From NCBI GenBank assembly GCA_015067525.1, contig SVMH01000013.1, positions 1 to 43,415 on the forward strand: a stretch of 43,415 bases of DNA. Reading direction: 5' to 3'. Within the stretch, counting starts at the first letter, position 1, and each line of letters begins with the position of its first letter. Source of the stretch: Oscillospiraceae bacterium (GTDB taxonomy: Bacteria > Bacillota > Clostridia > Oscillospirales > Oscillospiraceae). The translations under genes were made by a program, and so were the position numbers. Below the pieces are notes generated by a model. It ran no database searches. It worked only from the letters and a program-made list of their open reading frames with translations, and was not told the DNA's origin. Below are positions 8,237 to 16,334 of the stretch, in pieces.

Positions 8237-9136
8237 ATGAAAAAGAAGGAACAGACACAGCTGGAACCTGTGTTGGCGAAAAAGAGGAAGAAAGACCAGC
8301 CGCTGGGCTATGTCTTCCTGCTGCCGGTCATGCTTTCGCTGGCCGTCTTCACGTTTTATCCCTTTTTCCGCAGCATTTACCTGACCTTCTTCATGGCGGA
8401 CCGTCTGGGCAACGCCAAGAAGTTCGTGGGCTTCGACAACTACATCCGCCTGTGGCAGAACGGCGAGATCATGGAGACCATCGGTGACACGGTGGTGTAC
8501 GCCTCCCTCATCTGCGTGGGCACCTTCTGCCTGGCACTGCTGCTGGCCTACCTGTGCGTGGACCCGGTGAAGGGCAGCCGCGGCTACCAGACCATGTTCT
8601 CCCTGCCTCTGGCTCTGGCCACCGCACCCATCGCCGCCGTCGGCGCCTACATCTTCGGCTATCACGGCATGCTCAACGGCCTGCTGGGTACCCAGATCAA
8701 CTGGTTGGGCCACGATGTGTTCAAGATCATCTGCGTGGTGATCTTGGTGTGCTGGTGTAACTGCGGTACCAGCTTTATCTATCTGCTGGTGGGCTTCCGC
8801 AACGTACCGGATGACCTGATCGAAAGTGCCAATCTGGACGGCGCCAGCGCATGGACCAAGTTCTTCAAGATCTACCTGCCCATTGCCTCTCCCCAGGTGT
8901 TCTACGTGGTGTTTTTGAATATCCTGACGGCTTTCAAGTCCTTCACCATGATCAAGGTGCTCTTCGGCACCGATGAAAACGGCCTGCGGGTGCTCAGCGG
9001 TACCATCTACCAGAAGGCGATCCTCGAGCTGCGCTTTGAGACGGCCTGCGTCTATTCGCTGATCCTGTGCGTGCTCATCTTCCTGGTGACCCGCGTGCAG
9101 TTCATTCTTGAGAAAAAGGTGGTGCATTATCAGTGA
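8237..9136 (+). CDS. CUT1 carbohydrate ABC transporter permease (MalF/UgpA type)
   Basis: This integral membrane subunit forms half of the channel of a CUT1 sugar importer. The 299 residues include a charged cytosolic N-terminus, about six membrane segments and the inner-loop EAA motif ESANLDGASAWTKFFKIYLP (residues about 195-214), which contacts the ATPase. The ATG at 8237 is chosen because GAGGAGGT lies 7 bases upstream; a start at 8171 would place that site inside the gene. The stop overlaps the GTG of the second permease by four bases. Sequence resembles sn-glycerol-3-phosphate and disaccharide permeases, but the substrate cannot be read. Confidence 0.93.
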   Translation: MKKKEQTQLEPVLAKKRKKDQPLGYVFLLPVMLSLAVFTFYPFFRSIYLTFFMADRLGNAKKFVGFDNYIRLWQNGEIMETIGDTVVYASLICVGTFCLALLLAYLCVDPVKGSRGYQTMFSLPLALATAPIAAVGAYIFGYHGMLNGLLGTQINWLGHDVFKIICVVILVCWCNCGTSFIYLLVGFRNVPDDLIESANLDGASAWTKFFKIYLPIASPQVFYVVFLNILTAFKSFTMIKVLFGTDENGLRVLSGTIYQKAILELRFETACVYSLILCVLIFLVTRVQFILEKKVVHYQ

Positions 9137-9987
9137 GAAAGAATACGAATGCACCCGAAGCTTCTGCGCGTTTGAAAAAGCAGCGTTTCGGCGTGGCGTG
9201 GAAGACCGTGCTGGGCATCTGCTTCATCTTCCCTGTGATCATCGCCTTCCTCTTCAGCTTCCTGCCCAACGACAAGCTGCTGGGCCTGCCCACGCTGCAG
9301 ACCTTCTTTGAACACTTCACCTTTGAAAACTACAAGTGGGTCTTTGCCAACATCCCCATCTTCAAGTACGTCACCAACTCTTTGCAGATGTGCCTGATCG
9401 TCATCGTGGCACAGAGCATCACCGCCTGCCTTGCGGCCTATGCCTTTGCTTTCTTCAAGTTCAAGGGCAAGGACACCCTGTTCCAGATCATCCTCATCGC
9501 CATGATGGTTCCCGGCGAGGTGTGCACCATCTGTAACTTCCTGACGGTGCGCGACATGGGTCTGGTCAACACCATGATGGGCCTGACCATCGTGTCGCTG
9601 GTCAGCTGCAACTCCATCTTCATGATGCGCCAGAGCTACCTGAGCCTGCCCGGCGAGATGCGCGAGGCCACCATGATGGACGGCTGCGGTGAGATCCGCT
9701 ACATGCTGCAGTTTGCTGTGCCCCTGTCCATCCCTACCATCGCATCTCTGGCCATCACCACCTTCATCAGCGTCTTCAACGCTTACCTGTGGCCTCTGCT
9801 GGTGTCCCGTTCGCCCGAGCATTACACCGTGCAGATCGGTATGGCCCTGCTGGTGGACCATGAGGTCCCCACCTACGGCCGTCAGCTGGCCGGCGCCGTG
9901 CTGTGCATGATCATTCCCATCATCTTCTTCGTCATCTTCCAGAGCTACATGGTGAAGGGTCTGACCAAGGGCGCCGTCAAGGGCTGA
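9133..9987 (+). CDS. CUT1 carbohydrate ABC transporter permease (MalG/UgpE type)
   Basis: This is the second channel subunit of the importer: 284 residues, about six membrane spans, with the EAA loop EATMMDGCGEIRYMLQFAVP near residues 176-196. The start is a GTG that overlaps the previous stop (GTGA), with AGGTGG upstream, so translation is coupled. The solute-binding lipoprotein follows 72 bases later. No ATP-binding subunit is encoded nearby; in Firmicutes such systems often share an MsmK/UgpC-type ATPase from another locus. Confidence 0.93.
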   Translation: MRKNTNAPEASARLKKQRFGVAWKTVLGICFIFPVIIAFLFSFLPNDKLLGLPTLQTFFEHFTFENYKWVFANIPIFKYVTNSLQMCLIVIVAQSITACLAAYAFAFFKFKGKDTLFQIILIAMMVPGEVCTICNFLTVRDMGLVNTMMGLTIVSLVSCNSIFMMRQSYLSLPGEMREATMMDGCGEIRYMLQFAVPLSIPTIASLAITTFISVFNAYLWPLLVSRSPEHYTVQIGMALLVDHEVPTYGRQLAGAVLCMIIPIIFFVIFQSYMVKGLTKGAVKG

Positions 9988-10059
9988 GCCCTGCTATTCT
10001 TCCGGTATTTTCAGACGAATGTCTGCGATACAAAAATTTTTGAAAAGGAGAACACACAC

Positions 10060-11430
10060 ATGAAAAAAGTCCTTGCACTGATTCTGGCTTTGGTCATGGC
10101 GCTGTCTCTGGTCGCCTGCGGCGAGAAGCAGCCTGAGACCCCCGAAAAGCCCGAGGGCCCCATCACCATCAAGGTCTCCACCGCCCAGAAGGGCGACGGC
10201 TTCACCGTTCTGACCGATGCTGCTGCTGCCTTCAACGCCTCCCAGTCTGACTATGTGGTGGACCTGTACTACGGTGGTTCCTACACCGAGATCATGACCA
10301 TCATGCAGACTTCTACCGAGGCTGACCGCCCCGACATCTTCGCTTCCTCCGGTAATGACACCGCTCTGTACATTGCCATGGAAGACAAGATGTACATCCC
10401 CGTTCAGGATTTCATGGATGCCGAAAACTATGAGGACACCATCATCGCCTCCCTGCGCGCTAACTACATGCGTGACGGCAAGTGGCAGTGCTGGCCTCTG
10501 GGCAACACCAACGTCGGTCAGTACTACAACACCAACGTGCTGAAGGCCGCCGGTGTTGACGGCAGCGCTCTGGCCAGCTATCAGGAGATCTATGACGCCT
10601 GCGAGAAGCTGTCTGCTGCCGGCTACAAGAACTTCTATTACTGCCGCGCTCTGACCCACTTTGACTGGCTCAACTACGCTCTGACCGCTCAGGGCATCCA
10701 GTACTATGATGCCGAGAACGGCCGTGCCGGCATCCCCACCAAGTGCCTGTATGATGACGGTGCCGACTGCCAGAAGGCTACCACCGCCTTCTTCCAGTTC
10801 CTGATCGATGTGGTCAAGAAGGGCGACTGGATCCTGGATCCCACCATCTCCTCCTCCGACGCCTGGGTCTCCTTCGCTGCTCAGGATGTTCTGATGATGG
10901 ACGGTTATGTCTCCGGCGCCAACTCCATCGTTTCTCTGGTTGGCGACAGCGGCAACCCCTTCCCCTGGACCTATGAGGTCAGCCCCGTTGTTGAGGCCGG
11001 CAAGCCCAACAAGGGCCAGTCCCCCGGCGGCGGTGCTCTGTTCATCGCTAAGACCGGCGACTACTGGCGTCAGCAGGGTGCTTGGGAGTTCATGAAGTAT
11101 CTGCTCAATGACGATGTCGTCTGCGACTACGCCATGGCTACCGGCTATGTGCCCATCACCACCACCGGTGCTGAGACTGCCGCATACAAGGAGTACATCA
11201 AGAACGAGTTCCCCTCCGCCGCTACCGTTATCGCTGCTCAGGACGCTACTGAGGAAGGCATCGCTTACGCTCCTGTGCCCTTCTCCAGCACCGTCAACAC
11301 CGCCTACAAGGATATCTGCCAGAAGATCCTGGCCGATCCCAGCTACACCGCTGAGATGGCCGTGGCCGAGCTGACCCAGAAGACCAACGAGGCCATCGAT
11401 CTGTACCGTCTGACCGAGGGTCTGGACTAA
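10060..11430 (+). CDS. Sugar ABC transporter solute-binding lipoprotein (CUT1)
   Basis: This extracellular receptor delivers a carbohydrate to the two permeases. The 456 residues begin with a lipoprotein signal whose lipobox is LVAC (lipidated C20), followed by a short linker rich in Pro and Glu and a bacterial extracellular solute-binding family 1 fold. AAAAGGAG precedes the ATG. Codon use is strongly skewed to C- or T-ended preferred codons compared with the permeases, suggesting high expression. A long GC-rich hairpin follows the stop. The 72-base gap before it carries a small CAGAC/GTCTG hairpin, a possible point for different expression of receptor and permeases. Substrate unknown. Confidence 0.93.
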   Translation: MKKVLALILALVMALSLVACGEKQPETPEKPEGPITIKVSTAQKGDGFTVLTDAAAAFNASQSDYVVDLYYGGSYTEIMTIMQTSTEADRPDIFASSGNDTALYIAMEDKMYIPVQDFMDAENYEDTIIASLRANYMRDGKWQCWPLGNTNVGQYYNTNVLKAAGVDGSALASYQEIYDACEKLSAAGYKNFYYCRALTHFDWLNYALTAQGIQYYDAENGRAGIPTKCLYDDGADCQKATTAFFQFLIDVVKKGDWILDPTISSSDAWVSFAAQDVLMMDGYVSGANSIVSLVGDSGNPFPWTYEVSPVVEAGKPNKGQSPGGGALFIAKTGDYWRQQGAWEFMKYLLNDDVVCDYAMATGYVPITTTGAETAAYKEYIKNEFPSAATVIAAQDATEEGIAYAPVPFSSTVNTAYKDICQKILADPSYTAEMAVAELTQKTNEAIDLYRLTEGLD

Positions 11431-11473
11431 GCCGAATCCTGTGCTTTGGTGAAAGAATCCGTCATATAGAAAA

Positions 11474-11510
11474 CCGGTGGGCGGCAGCAAAAACTGCTGC
11501 CGCCCACCCA
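11474..11510 (+). terminator. GC-rich hairpin after the solute-binding protein gene
   Basis: GGTGGGCGGCAG / CTGCCGCCCACC (11476-11487 and 11497-11508) forms a 12-bp stem extendable inward by two pairs. It lacks a clear T-run, so it may be a weak terminator or a 3' mRNA-stabilising hairpin. Confidence 0.65.
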
Positions 11511-11656
11511 ACTTATTTCCTTGCGTTTTATCGGCAAGCATATCACAATTCCGTGCATCTGACCTTGATTTTTCTGCCACACAAGGCATTTTGAATAAAA
11601 CACCGCCCAAAAGGGTGAAAAGTCGTTGATCGATGAACAAAGAGGGTATTGAAAAG

Positions 11657-12748
11657 ATGAAAAAACGTTTCCCGCTGCGCCGTCTGGCGGCGCTGCTTCT
11701 ATCCGTCATGCTGATGGCGCTGACCGCCTGCGGCGACAAGCCGGACACCGGCAATACGGACACCCCTGTCCCACCCGAAACGGACAACAGTCTGGAGTCC
11801 AAGGTGATCCCCTGGGGCGAACAGGGCTCCATCATCCAGCAGGCTGTCGACAGCAAGTCTATGATCATCTGCTTTATGTCCGGCGAGGACCTCGTCATCA
11901 AGAGCGACGCGGAAACCGCCTTTGCTGAGGATAAGTGGGGTGACAGCGCCCTCATCGCCTTCCCCAATGGCCAGACCATGCTCATCGATGCCGGCATGCA
12001 GGACTACGCCGAGCTTCTGGTCATGAACCTGAAGGCCATGGGCATCACCAAGCTGGACTACGTGGTGGCCTCCCACCGCCATAATGACCATGTGGGCGCC
12101 ATGACCTCCCAGCACGGCCCGCTCTACCAGCTTGAGATCGGCCAGATCTACTCCACCGGCATCCTCAATAGCAGCGCCTCCAACCCGGCAGCTATCGAAG
12201 GTGCGGCCAATAAGCTGCATATCCCCAACGACTATCTGGCCAAGGGCGATACGCTGGACATCGGCGATGTCCACATCGAGATTCTCTGGCCCCTGCCCGG
12301 TCAGGTGAAAACCTCCACCTCCTCCACCGAGGACTGCAACAACGGTTCTCTGGTGATGCGCTTTGACTATGGCGACACCTCCGCGCTCTTTACCGGCGAC
12401 CTGTATAAGAGCGGTGAGATCCAGATGATCCGTGAGTTGGGCGGCGACGTGGCCAAGCTGGACGTAGATGTGTTGAAGGTGCCTCACCACGGCCGCCAGA
12501 CCTCCAGCTCCAGCGATCTCATTGACGCCGTGTCGCCCAAGGTGGCCATGGCCACCGGCGCCATCATCATGGAGCCCACCATCTACGCCCAGTACGCCAA
12601 GCGGGGTGCAGCGGTGTACCTGGATGTGTACGACGGCTACGTGAAGGTGACCATGGACGGCACCAATGTGTCGGTGGAGTGCAGCCGTGACCGCGGCACC
12701 ATTGAAGTCTACGAAAAGTTCGACAAGGCCTTCAACATCGTCCATTAA
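11657..12748 (+). CDS. Metallo-beta-lactamase-fold lipoprotein (ComEC/Rec2-like hydrolase domain)
   Basis: This 363-residue surface lipoprotein starts with MKKRFPLRRLAALLLSVMLM and has lipobox LTAC (C25). After a Thr/Pro/Asp linker it carries a metallo-beta-lactamase fold with the metal-binding motif SHRHNDHVGA (H140, H142, D144, H145), later GDLYKSGE and VPHHGRQ. This is the ComEC-like subgroup, which includes nucleases and phosphodiesterases. The ATG at 11657 is chosen over 11633 because AGAGGG lies 11 bases upstream and the product then starts as a normal signal peptide. It follows the sugar-binding protein and precedes the cyclodeaminase-like gene. The actual substrate is unknown. Confidence 0.88.
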   Translation: MKKRFPLRRLAALLLSVMLMALTACGDKPDTGNTDTPVPPETDNSLESKVIPWGEQGSIIQQAVDSKSMIICFMSGEDLVIKSDAETAFAEDKWGDSALIAFPNGQTMLIDAGMQDYAELLVMNLKAMGITKLDYVVASHRHNDHVGAMTSQHGPLYQLEIGQIYSTGILNSSASNPAAIEGAANKLHIPNDYLAKGDTLDIGDVHIEILWPLPGQVKTSTSSTEDCNNGSLVMRFDYGDTSALFTGDLYKSGEIQMIRELGGDVAKLDVDVLKVPHHGRQTSSSSDLIDAVSPKVAMATGAIIMEPTIYAQYAKRGAAVYLDVYDGYVKVTMDGTNVSVECSRDRGTIEVYEKFDKAFNIVH

Positions 12749-12846
12749 GCGGAACTTTGCGCGCGGTGCCGCGCTTAAGTGATACATCAAAAAGCTATTT
12801 TAAACCATTTGACCAATATGAAAGCAAGCAAAGGAGAGCGAGCGTT

Positions 12847-13866
12847 ATGAGCAAGCATGAATTCCGGTATCTCTCTCAGGAGGATATCCTGTCCCTGAAT
12901 ATCCCCTACATGGATGTCATCGACGCTGTAGAGCATGTCATGAGCGAGTTTGGCAAAGGTTCCTGCCAGCTGCCTGTGAAGATCCACGTCAATTCCCATC
13001 CCGGCACCTATATCAACGCCATGCCCGCCTATGTGGGCGGCGATAAGGAAGCCCAGGGCCTGAAGTGGGTGGCCGGCTATCCCGAAAACCGCGCCAAGGG
13101 ACTGCCTGTCACCTGGGGCCTGATGGTGATGAACGACTGTGAGACCGGCGCCGTCACCGCTGTGATGGATGCCCGCTGGATCACTGCCATCCGCACCGCT
13201 GCCGTTACCGCCGTGACCGCCAAGTACTGCAAGGTGAAGGATACCACCACCATGACCATCATCGGCGCCGGTGAACAGGGCCGCTGGAATGCCCGCCTGC
13301 TGAAGCTGGTGATCCCCGAGCTGAAGAAGATCTATATCGGAGATTTGTATCCCGCCGCCATCGAGGCCTATCTCAACAAGATGCGTCCCCTGATGCCCGA
13401 TGTGGAGTTCGTGCCCTTCTACACCGAGGAGGAGCGTCAGGCTGCCATCGACGAGTCTCAGATCCTGCTGACCGCTACCCAGCGCGGCGACAAGCCCATC
13501 ATCTACTGCGAGATGCTGCACAAGGGCATGCTGGGTATTCCTCTGGAGTCCACCGCGTGGGAAGGCAAGACCTATACCCGCTTTGCCGACCGTTTTGTCT
13601 GCGATGACCGCAATCTGGTGGCCACGTATCTGGCCGACGGCAAATACACCGACGGTCTGCCCCCCGTGGAAGACCAGCTGATCCTGGGTGACATCATCAA
13701 CGGTGTGGTACCCGGCCGCGTCAGCGAGGACGAGTTTGTCATCACCTCCAGCCATGGCATCGCCCTGAGCGATGTGGCCGTGGGCAAAATGATCCTGGAG
13801 AAGGCCGAGGCACAGGGCGTGGGTACCATGCTGACGCTCATGGAAGAGACCGATATTATCCGCTGA
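12847..13866 (+). CDS. Ornithine cyclodeaminase / mu-crystallin family protein
   Basis: This cytosolic NAD(P)-dependent enzyme belongs to the family that includes ornithine cyclodeaminase, alanine dehydrogenase-like enzymes, ketimine reductases and SbnB-type dehydrogenases. The 339 residues show an N-terminal substrate lobe with LKWVAGYPENRAKGLPVTWG and MDARWITAIRTAAVTAVTAK, then a Rossmann fold with IIGAGEQGRWNARLL. The ATG at 12847 has AAAGGAGAG about 10 bases upstream. It lies 98 bases after the MBL lipoprotein, with only a small GCGCG/CGCGC hairpin between them, so co-transcription is possible. Which amino or imino acid it uses cannot be told from reading. Confidence 0.88.
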   Translation: MSKHEFRYLSQEDILSLNIPYMDVIDAVEHVMSEFGKGSCQLPVKIHVNSHPGTYINAMPAYVGGDKEAQGLKWVAGYPENRAKGLPVTWGLMVMNDCETGAVTAVMDARWITAIRTAAVTAVTAKYCKVKDTTTMTIIGAGEQGRWNARLLKLVIPELKKIYIGDLYPAAIEAYLNKMRPLMPDVEFVPFYTEEERQAAIDESQILLTATQRGDKPIIYCEMLHKGMLGIPLESTAWEGKTYTRFADRFVCDDRNLVATYLADGKYTDGLPPVEDQLILGDIINGVVPGRVSEDEFVITSSHGIALSDVAVGKMILEKAEAQGVGTMLTLMEETDIIR

Positions 13867-13895
13867 TTCATTTTTTCTCCTTTCGCCCTATCATA

Positions 13896-13934
13896 GACAA
13901 AAGAGGCTGCGCCGTTGGCGCAGCCTCTTTTGTC
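13896..13934. terminator. Bidirectional terminator, cyclodeaminase-like / thioredoxin
   Basis: An 18-bp perfect stem beginning GACAAAAGAGGCTGCGCC (13896-13913) pairs with 13917-13934 across a GTT loop. The base of the stem carries the A-run and T-run, and the genes are convergent. Confidence 0.92.
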
Positions 13935-13945
13935 ATGTTTCCTTG

Positions 13946-14257
13946 TTATTTCAGCAGGGTCTCCAGTTCCGCCTTGGCCCGCAAACCCACCAGCGTGCCG
14001 GTCACCGCGCCGCCGCGCAGTACCTTCACCGTGGGGATGCTGACGATGCCGAACCGGGTGGCCAGCTGGGGCTCATCGTCCACGTTGATCTTGCCCACCT
14101 TGACCCGGCCTGCGTATTCCTCGGCGATCTGGGCGATGGCGGGGGCGATCATGCGGCAGGGACCGCACCAGGGGGCCCAGAAATCCACCAGAACGGGGAT
14201 ATCGCTTTGCAGCACTTCGGACTCAAAATTATCTCTGGTAATGGTGATCTCAGCCAT
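13946..14257 (-). CDS. trxA: Thioredoxin
   Basis: This is a classic 103-residue cytosolic thioredoxin with the active site WAPWCGPC (C31, C34), the buried Asp in VLVDFW and the cis-proline loop VSIPTV. It reduces protein disulfides using electrons from thioredoxin reductase. AAAGGAG precedes the ATG. It lies 40 bases downstream of the desulfoferrodoxin gene on the same strand, making a two-gene redox stress operon. No thioredoxin reductase is in the window. Confidence 0.96.
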   Translation of the reverse strand: MAEITITRDNFESEVLQSDIPVLVDFWAPWCGPCRMIAPAIAQIAEEYAGRVKVGKINVDDEPQLATRFGIVSIPTVKVLRGGAVTGTLVGLRAKAELETLLK

Positions 14258-14297
14258 AGGGATCGCTCCTTTTCTTCTCTTTCGTGAGCGCTCTTGT

Positions 14298-14666
14298 TTA
14301 TGCCTTCCACAGGCCGTGCAGGTTGCAGTATTCGTACACGGCCACCAGCTCGTCGCCCTCGGTCAGAGCGAACACGGCTTCGGGAGCCTGACCGGGCTGC
14401 AGATACTTGATCTGTACGCCCTGCTTGCTCTCCACAGCGATCCACTGGATGGAGTGGACGTCCAGCATGGGGTGCTCCACGCTGCCCACCTTCACGCGGA
14501 CGGTGCTGCCTTCCACGCTGTAAACGGGGACATGCTTTTCAACGGCTGCGTCGGTGGTGCCGGGTACCAGCTCAGTCATCTTCTTGCCGCAGCAGAAAAC
14601 GGGCACGCCGCTGGCCTGTACGTGGGTGATGATGTTGCCGCAGGTTTCACAGATATAGAACTTCAT
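14298..14666 (-). CDS. dfx: Desulfoferrodoxin (class I superoxide reductase)
   Basis: This enzyme reduces superoxide to peroxide without making oxygen, a hallmark of anaerobes. The 122 residues carry the N-terminal desulforedoxin iron site (C6, C9 and C25, C26) and the catalytic centre: EKHVP (E43, K44, H45), H65, H71 and C114/H117 in CNLHGLW. All expected ligands are present, so it is the two-iron class I type. GAGGAGG precedes the ATG. Thioredoxin follows in the same direction. The iron demand and oxygen defence fit an obligate anaerobe. Confidence 0.95.
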   Translation of the reverse strand: MKFYICETCGNIITHVQASGVPVFCCGKKMTELVPGTTDAAVEKHVPVYSVEGSTVRVKVGSVEHPMLDVHSIQWIAVESKQGVQIKYLQPGQAPEAVFALTEGDELVAVYEYCNLHGLWKA

Positions 14667-14788
14667 AGTAATGTCCTCCTCAAATTGATCTATTTTCAGG
14701 TGTAGTGTTTTCCTTTGATGGCTTTACTATACGCCAAGTTTTTCGATTCGTCTGTGGTATTTGCCACACTAACGAAAATTATTTGCAT

Positions 14789-15244
14789 TTATTTTCCCCG
14801 CCGGTGCAGCCAGATCAGGCGGACGGCCATGGGGATGAGGGACAGGATCACCACGGCGGCGATGGCGGCGGCCTTGCCGCTTTGGTGGAGGATGGAGACC
14901 TCGCTGCTGCTGCGGCCCTCCACCGTCAGCGCTCCCTCGGCCGAGAGCTGTATCATGACCGGCCGGCGCAGCGGGGCATACAGCCCCGGTGCTGCGGTCT
15001 GGTGCAGATAGTAGGTGCCCTCCGCCACGTCCCGGAATACCAGACGGCCGGTCTCGTCTGTGGTCAGAATGTTGCTGTCGGGTCGGTCGGGGGCGGTGCT
15101 GAGGGAAAAGGAGGCTCCTGCCAGACCGGCGGAGCCTTGCCTGTCACAGGTCCATGCCACTACCGGCACCTGCGCGGCCCACGCGGTGGATACGGACAGA
15201 AAAAGGGCGGCGCACAGCGCCGCAAAAATGGTCATGCGCTTCAT
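14789..15244 (-). CDS. Small membrane-anchored Cna-B/SpaA-like (prealbumin-fold) surface protein
   Basis: The 151 residues have a Sec signal peptide ending AWAA, one beta domain with GLAGASFSL, LTTDETGRLVFRDVAEGTYYL and QTAAPGLY, and a C-terminal membrane helix followed by HRRGK. The beta domain matches the SpaA/Cna-B prealbumin-like pattern (A.F.L ... G...f..l..G.Y.l.E..AP.GY) found in Gram-positive pilins and adhesins. The usual E of the ETxAP motif is a Q or H position here, so an internal isopeptide bond is doubtful. There is no LPxTG motif, so anchoring is by the helix. AAAGGAG precedes the ATG. The function is unknown; a single-domain surface protein is unusual for this fold. Confidence 0.75.
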   Translation of the reverse strand: MKRMTIFAALCAALFLSVSTAWAAQVPVVAWTCDRQGSAGLAGASFSLSTAPDRPDSNILTTDETGRLVFRDVAEGTYYLHQTAAPGLYAPLRRPVMIQLSAEGALTVEGRSSSEVSILHQSGKAAAIAAVVILSLIPMAVRLIWLHRRGK

Positions 15245-15323
15245 CTCGTCTCTCCTTTGGCTTTGTTTGTATCAGTATACCCGCCAAAGGGAGAAAAAGC
15301 GGTCGTATCGGGCCGCAGCGGGC

Positions 15324-15363
15324 AAAAAAAGAGGTGTGCGGCCCAAAACCGCACACCTTTTTT
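15324..15363. terminator. Terminator downstream of the DUF6054-like gene
   Basis: AGGTGTGCGG / CCGCACACCT (15332-15341 and 15349-15358) forms a 10-bp stem with an A-run at 15324-15330 and T-run at 15358-15363. On the minus strand it ends the kinase-HAD-DUF6054 operon. Confidence 0.88.
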
Positions 15364-15691
15364 ATAAGATTTCCCGCAGCTTGTCCAGAAAGGCTTCTTC
15401 GCCCCAGGTGTTCACCTTCCAGAACATGGCCTGACTGCCGCCGGAGGTGATGGCACTCAGGCGGACGGGCTCGTCAGGGTTTCCCTGAAAGAGGGTCACA
15501 TTCATGCTGACGCGGTTGCCGCCGGCGTAGCTGTAGCGCTCAAATACCCGCACACTGCACCGCGCCTCGCCGGAGCGGAAGTCGCTCTGATCCTCCAGCG
15601 TGGCGGAAATGCTGCCCTCCATAATGCCATTTTCGATGCGGCGCAGAATGTCGTCAAAGCTGCCGCGCAGCCATTGTTCCAATTTTGCCAT
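15362..15691 (-). CDS. Hypothetical protein, DUF6054-like
   Basis: This 109-residue soluble protein has no signal peptide. It resembles a small family of uncharacterised clostridial proteins (pattern FDDILRRIENGIMEGSISATLED... and a C-terminal SGGSQAMFWKVNTWGEEAFL), which I recall as DUF6054; the name is from memory and unverified. The ATG at 15691 is chosen because AAAAGGAGGT lies 7 bases upstream, against an upstream frame extension that would include that site. It is 13 bases after the HAD phosphatase gene, so it is the last gene of a three-gene operon. Its role is unknown. Confidence 0.65.
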   Translation of the reverse strand: MAKLEQWLRGSFDDILRRIENGIMEGSISATLEDQSDFRSGEARCSVRVFERYSYAGGNRVSMNVTLFQGNPDEPVRLSAITSGGSQAMFWKVNTWGEEAFLDKLREIL

Positions 15692-15704
15692 TATGTACCT
15701 CCTT

Positions 15705-16334
15705 TTAAAGCGCTTCAAAAGTGGCGATGTATTCGTCGGCCGCCGCTTGGAGCGCGGCGGTGATGTCCTCTTTCTGTCCGTCGTTGACGGCGCAGGTGTA
15801 CCATCCGGCCTTCACGGCGGTGGTGCAGGCGGTCAGGTTGTCGTCATAGAAGCAGATGTCCTCTTTTTGGCAGCCCAGACGGCGCACCACCTCGTCATAG
15901 ATGAGGGTTTCGGACTTGGACATGCCGAAATCCTCCACCGACCACACCTGATCGAACAGGTCGTATACGCCGTTGTGCTGCAGGCATACGTCGGTCACCA
16001 GATGGGGACTGGCGGTCAGCACGTACAGAGCGCAGCCGGATGCCTTCAGCTTGCGCAGGTATTCGCCCACGCCCGGCTTCAGACCGATGTTGTGGGCATA
16101 TTCGTGGTGCAGAATGGTCTGGATGCGGCCCACGATGTCCTCCACCGTGCCCGGCACGCCCATGGTCTGATAGAGCTGGGCGCTCTTGGTGTAGCCCAGG
16201 GGGGTGAGGACCTCGATAAGGTCGGGGGAGTAGGGGATGTCCTCCTCGTCCAGCACCTGCAAAATGCCGCGGGAGTAATAGGGCATGGAGTTGACCAGCG
16301 TGCCGTCCAGGTCGAAAATGTGGATCTTTTTCAT
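15705..16334 (-). CDS. HAD-superfamily hydrolase, phosphoglycolate-phosphatase-like
   Basis: This is a 209-residue cytosolic HAD phosphatase with a helical cap. Motif I is HIFDLDGTLVNS (D8 nucleophile, D10 acid), motif II lies around VLTASP and motif III/IV around KSETLIYDEVVRRLG and ICFYDDN. The start codon overlaps the stop of the FGGY kinase gene by four bases, so the two are translationally coupled. Such pairs often remove excess sugar phosphate made by the kinase. That link is inference; HAD substrate preferences are broad. Confidence 0.88.
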   Translation of the reverse strand: MKKIHIFDLDGTLVNSMPYYSRGILQVLDEEDIPYSPDLIEVLTPLGYTKSAQLYQTMGVPGTVEDIVGRIQTILHHEYAHNIGLKPGVGEYLRKLKASGCALYVLTASPHLVTDVCLQHNGVYDLFDQVWSVEDFGMSKSETLIYDEVVRRLGCQKEDICFYDDNLTACTTAVKAGWYTCAVNDGQKEDITAALQAAADEYIATFEAL

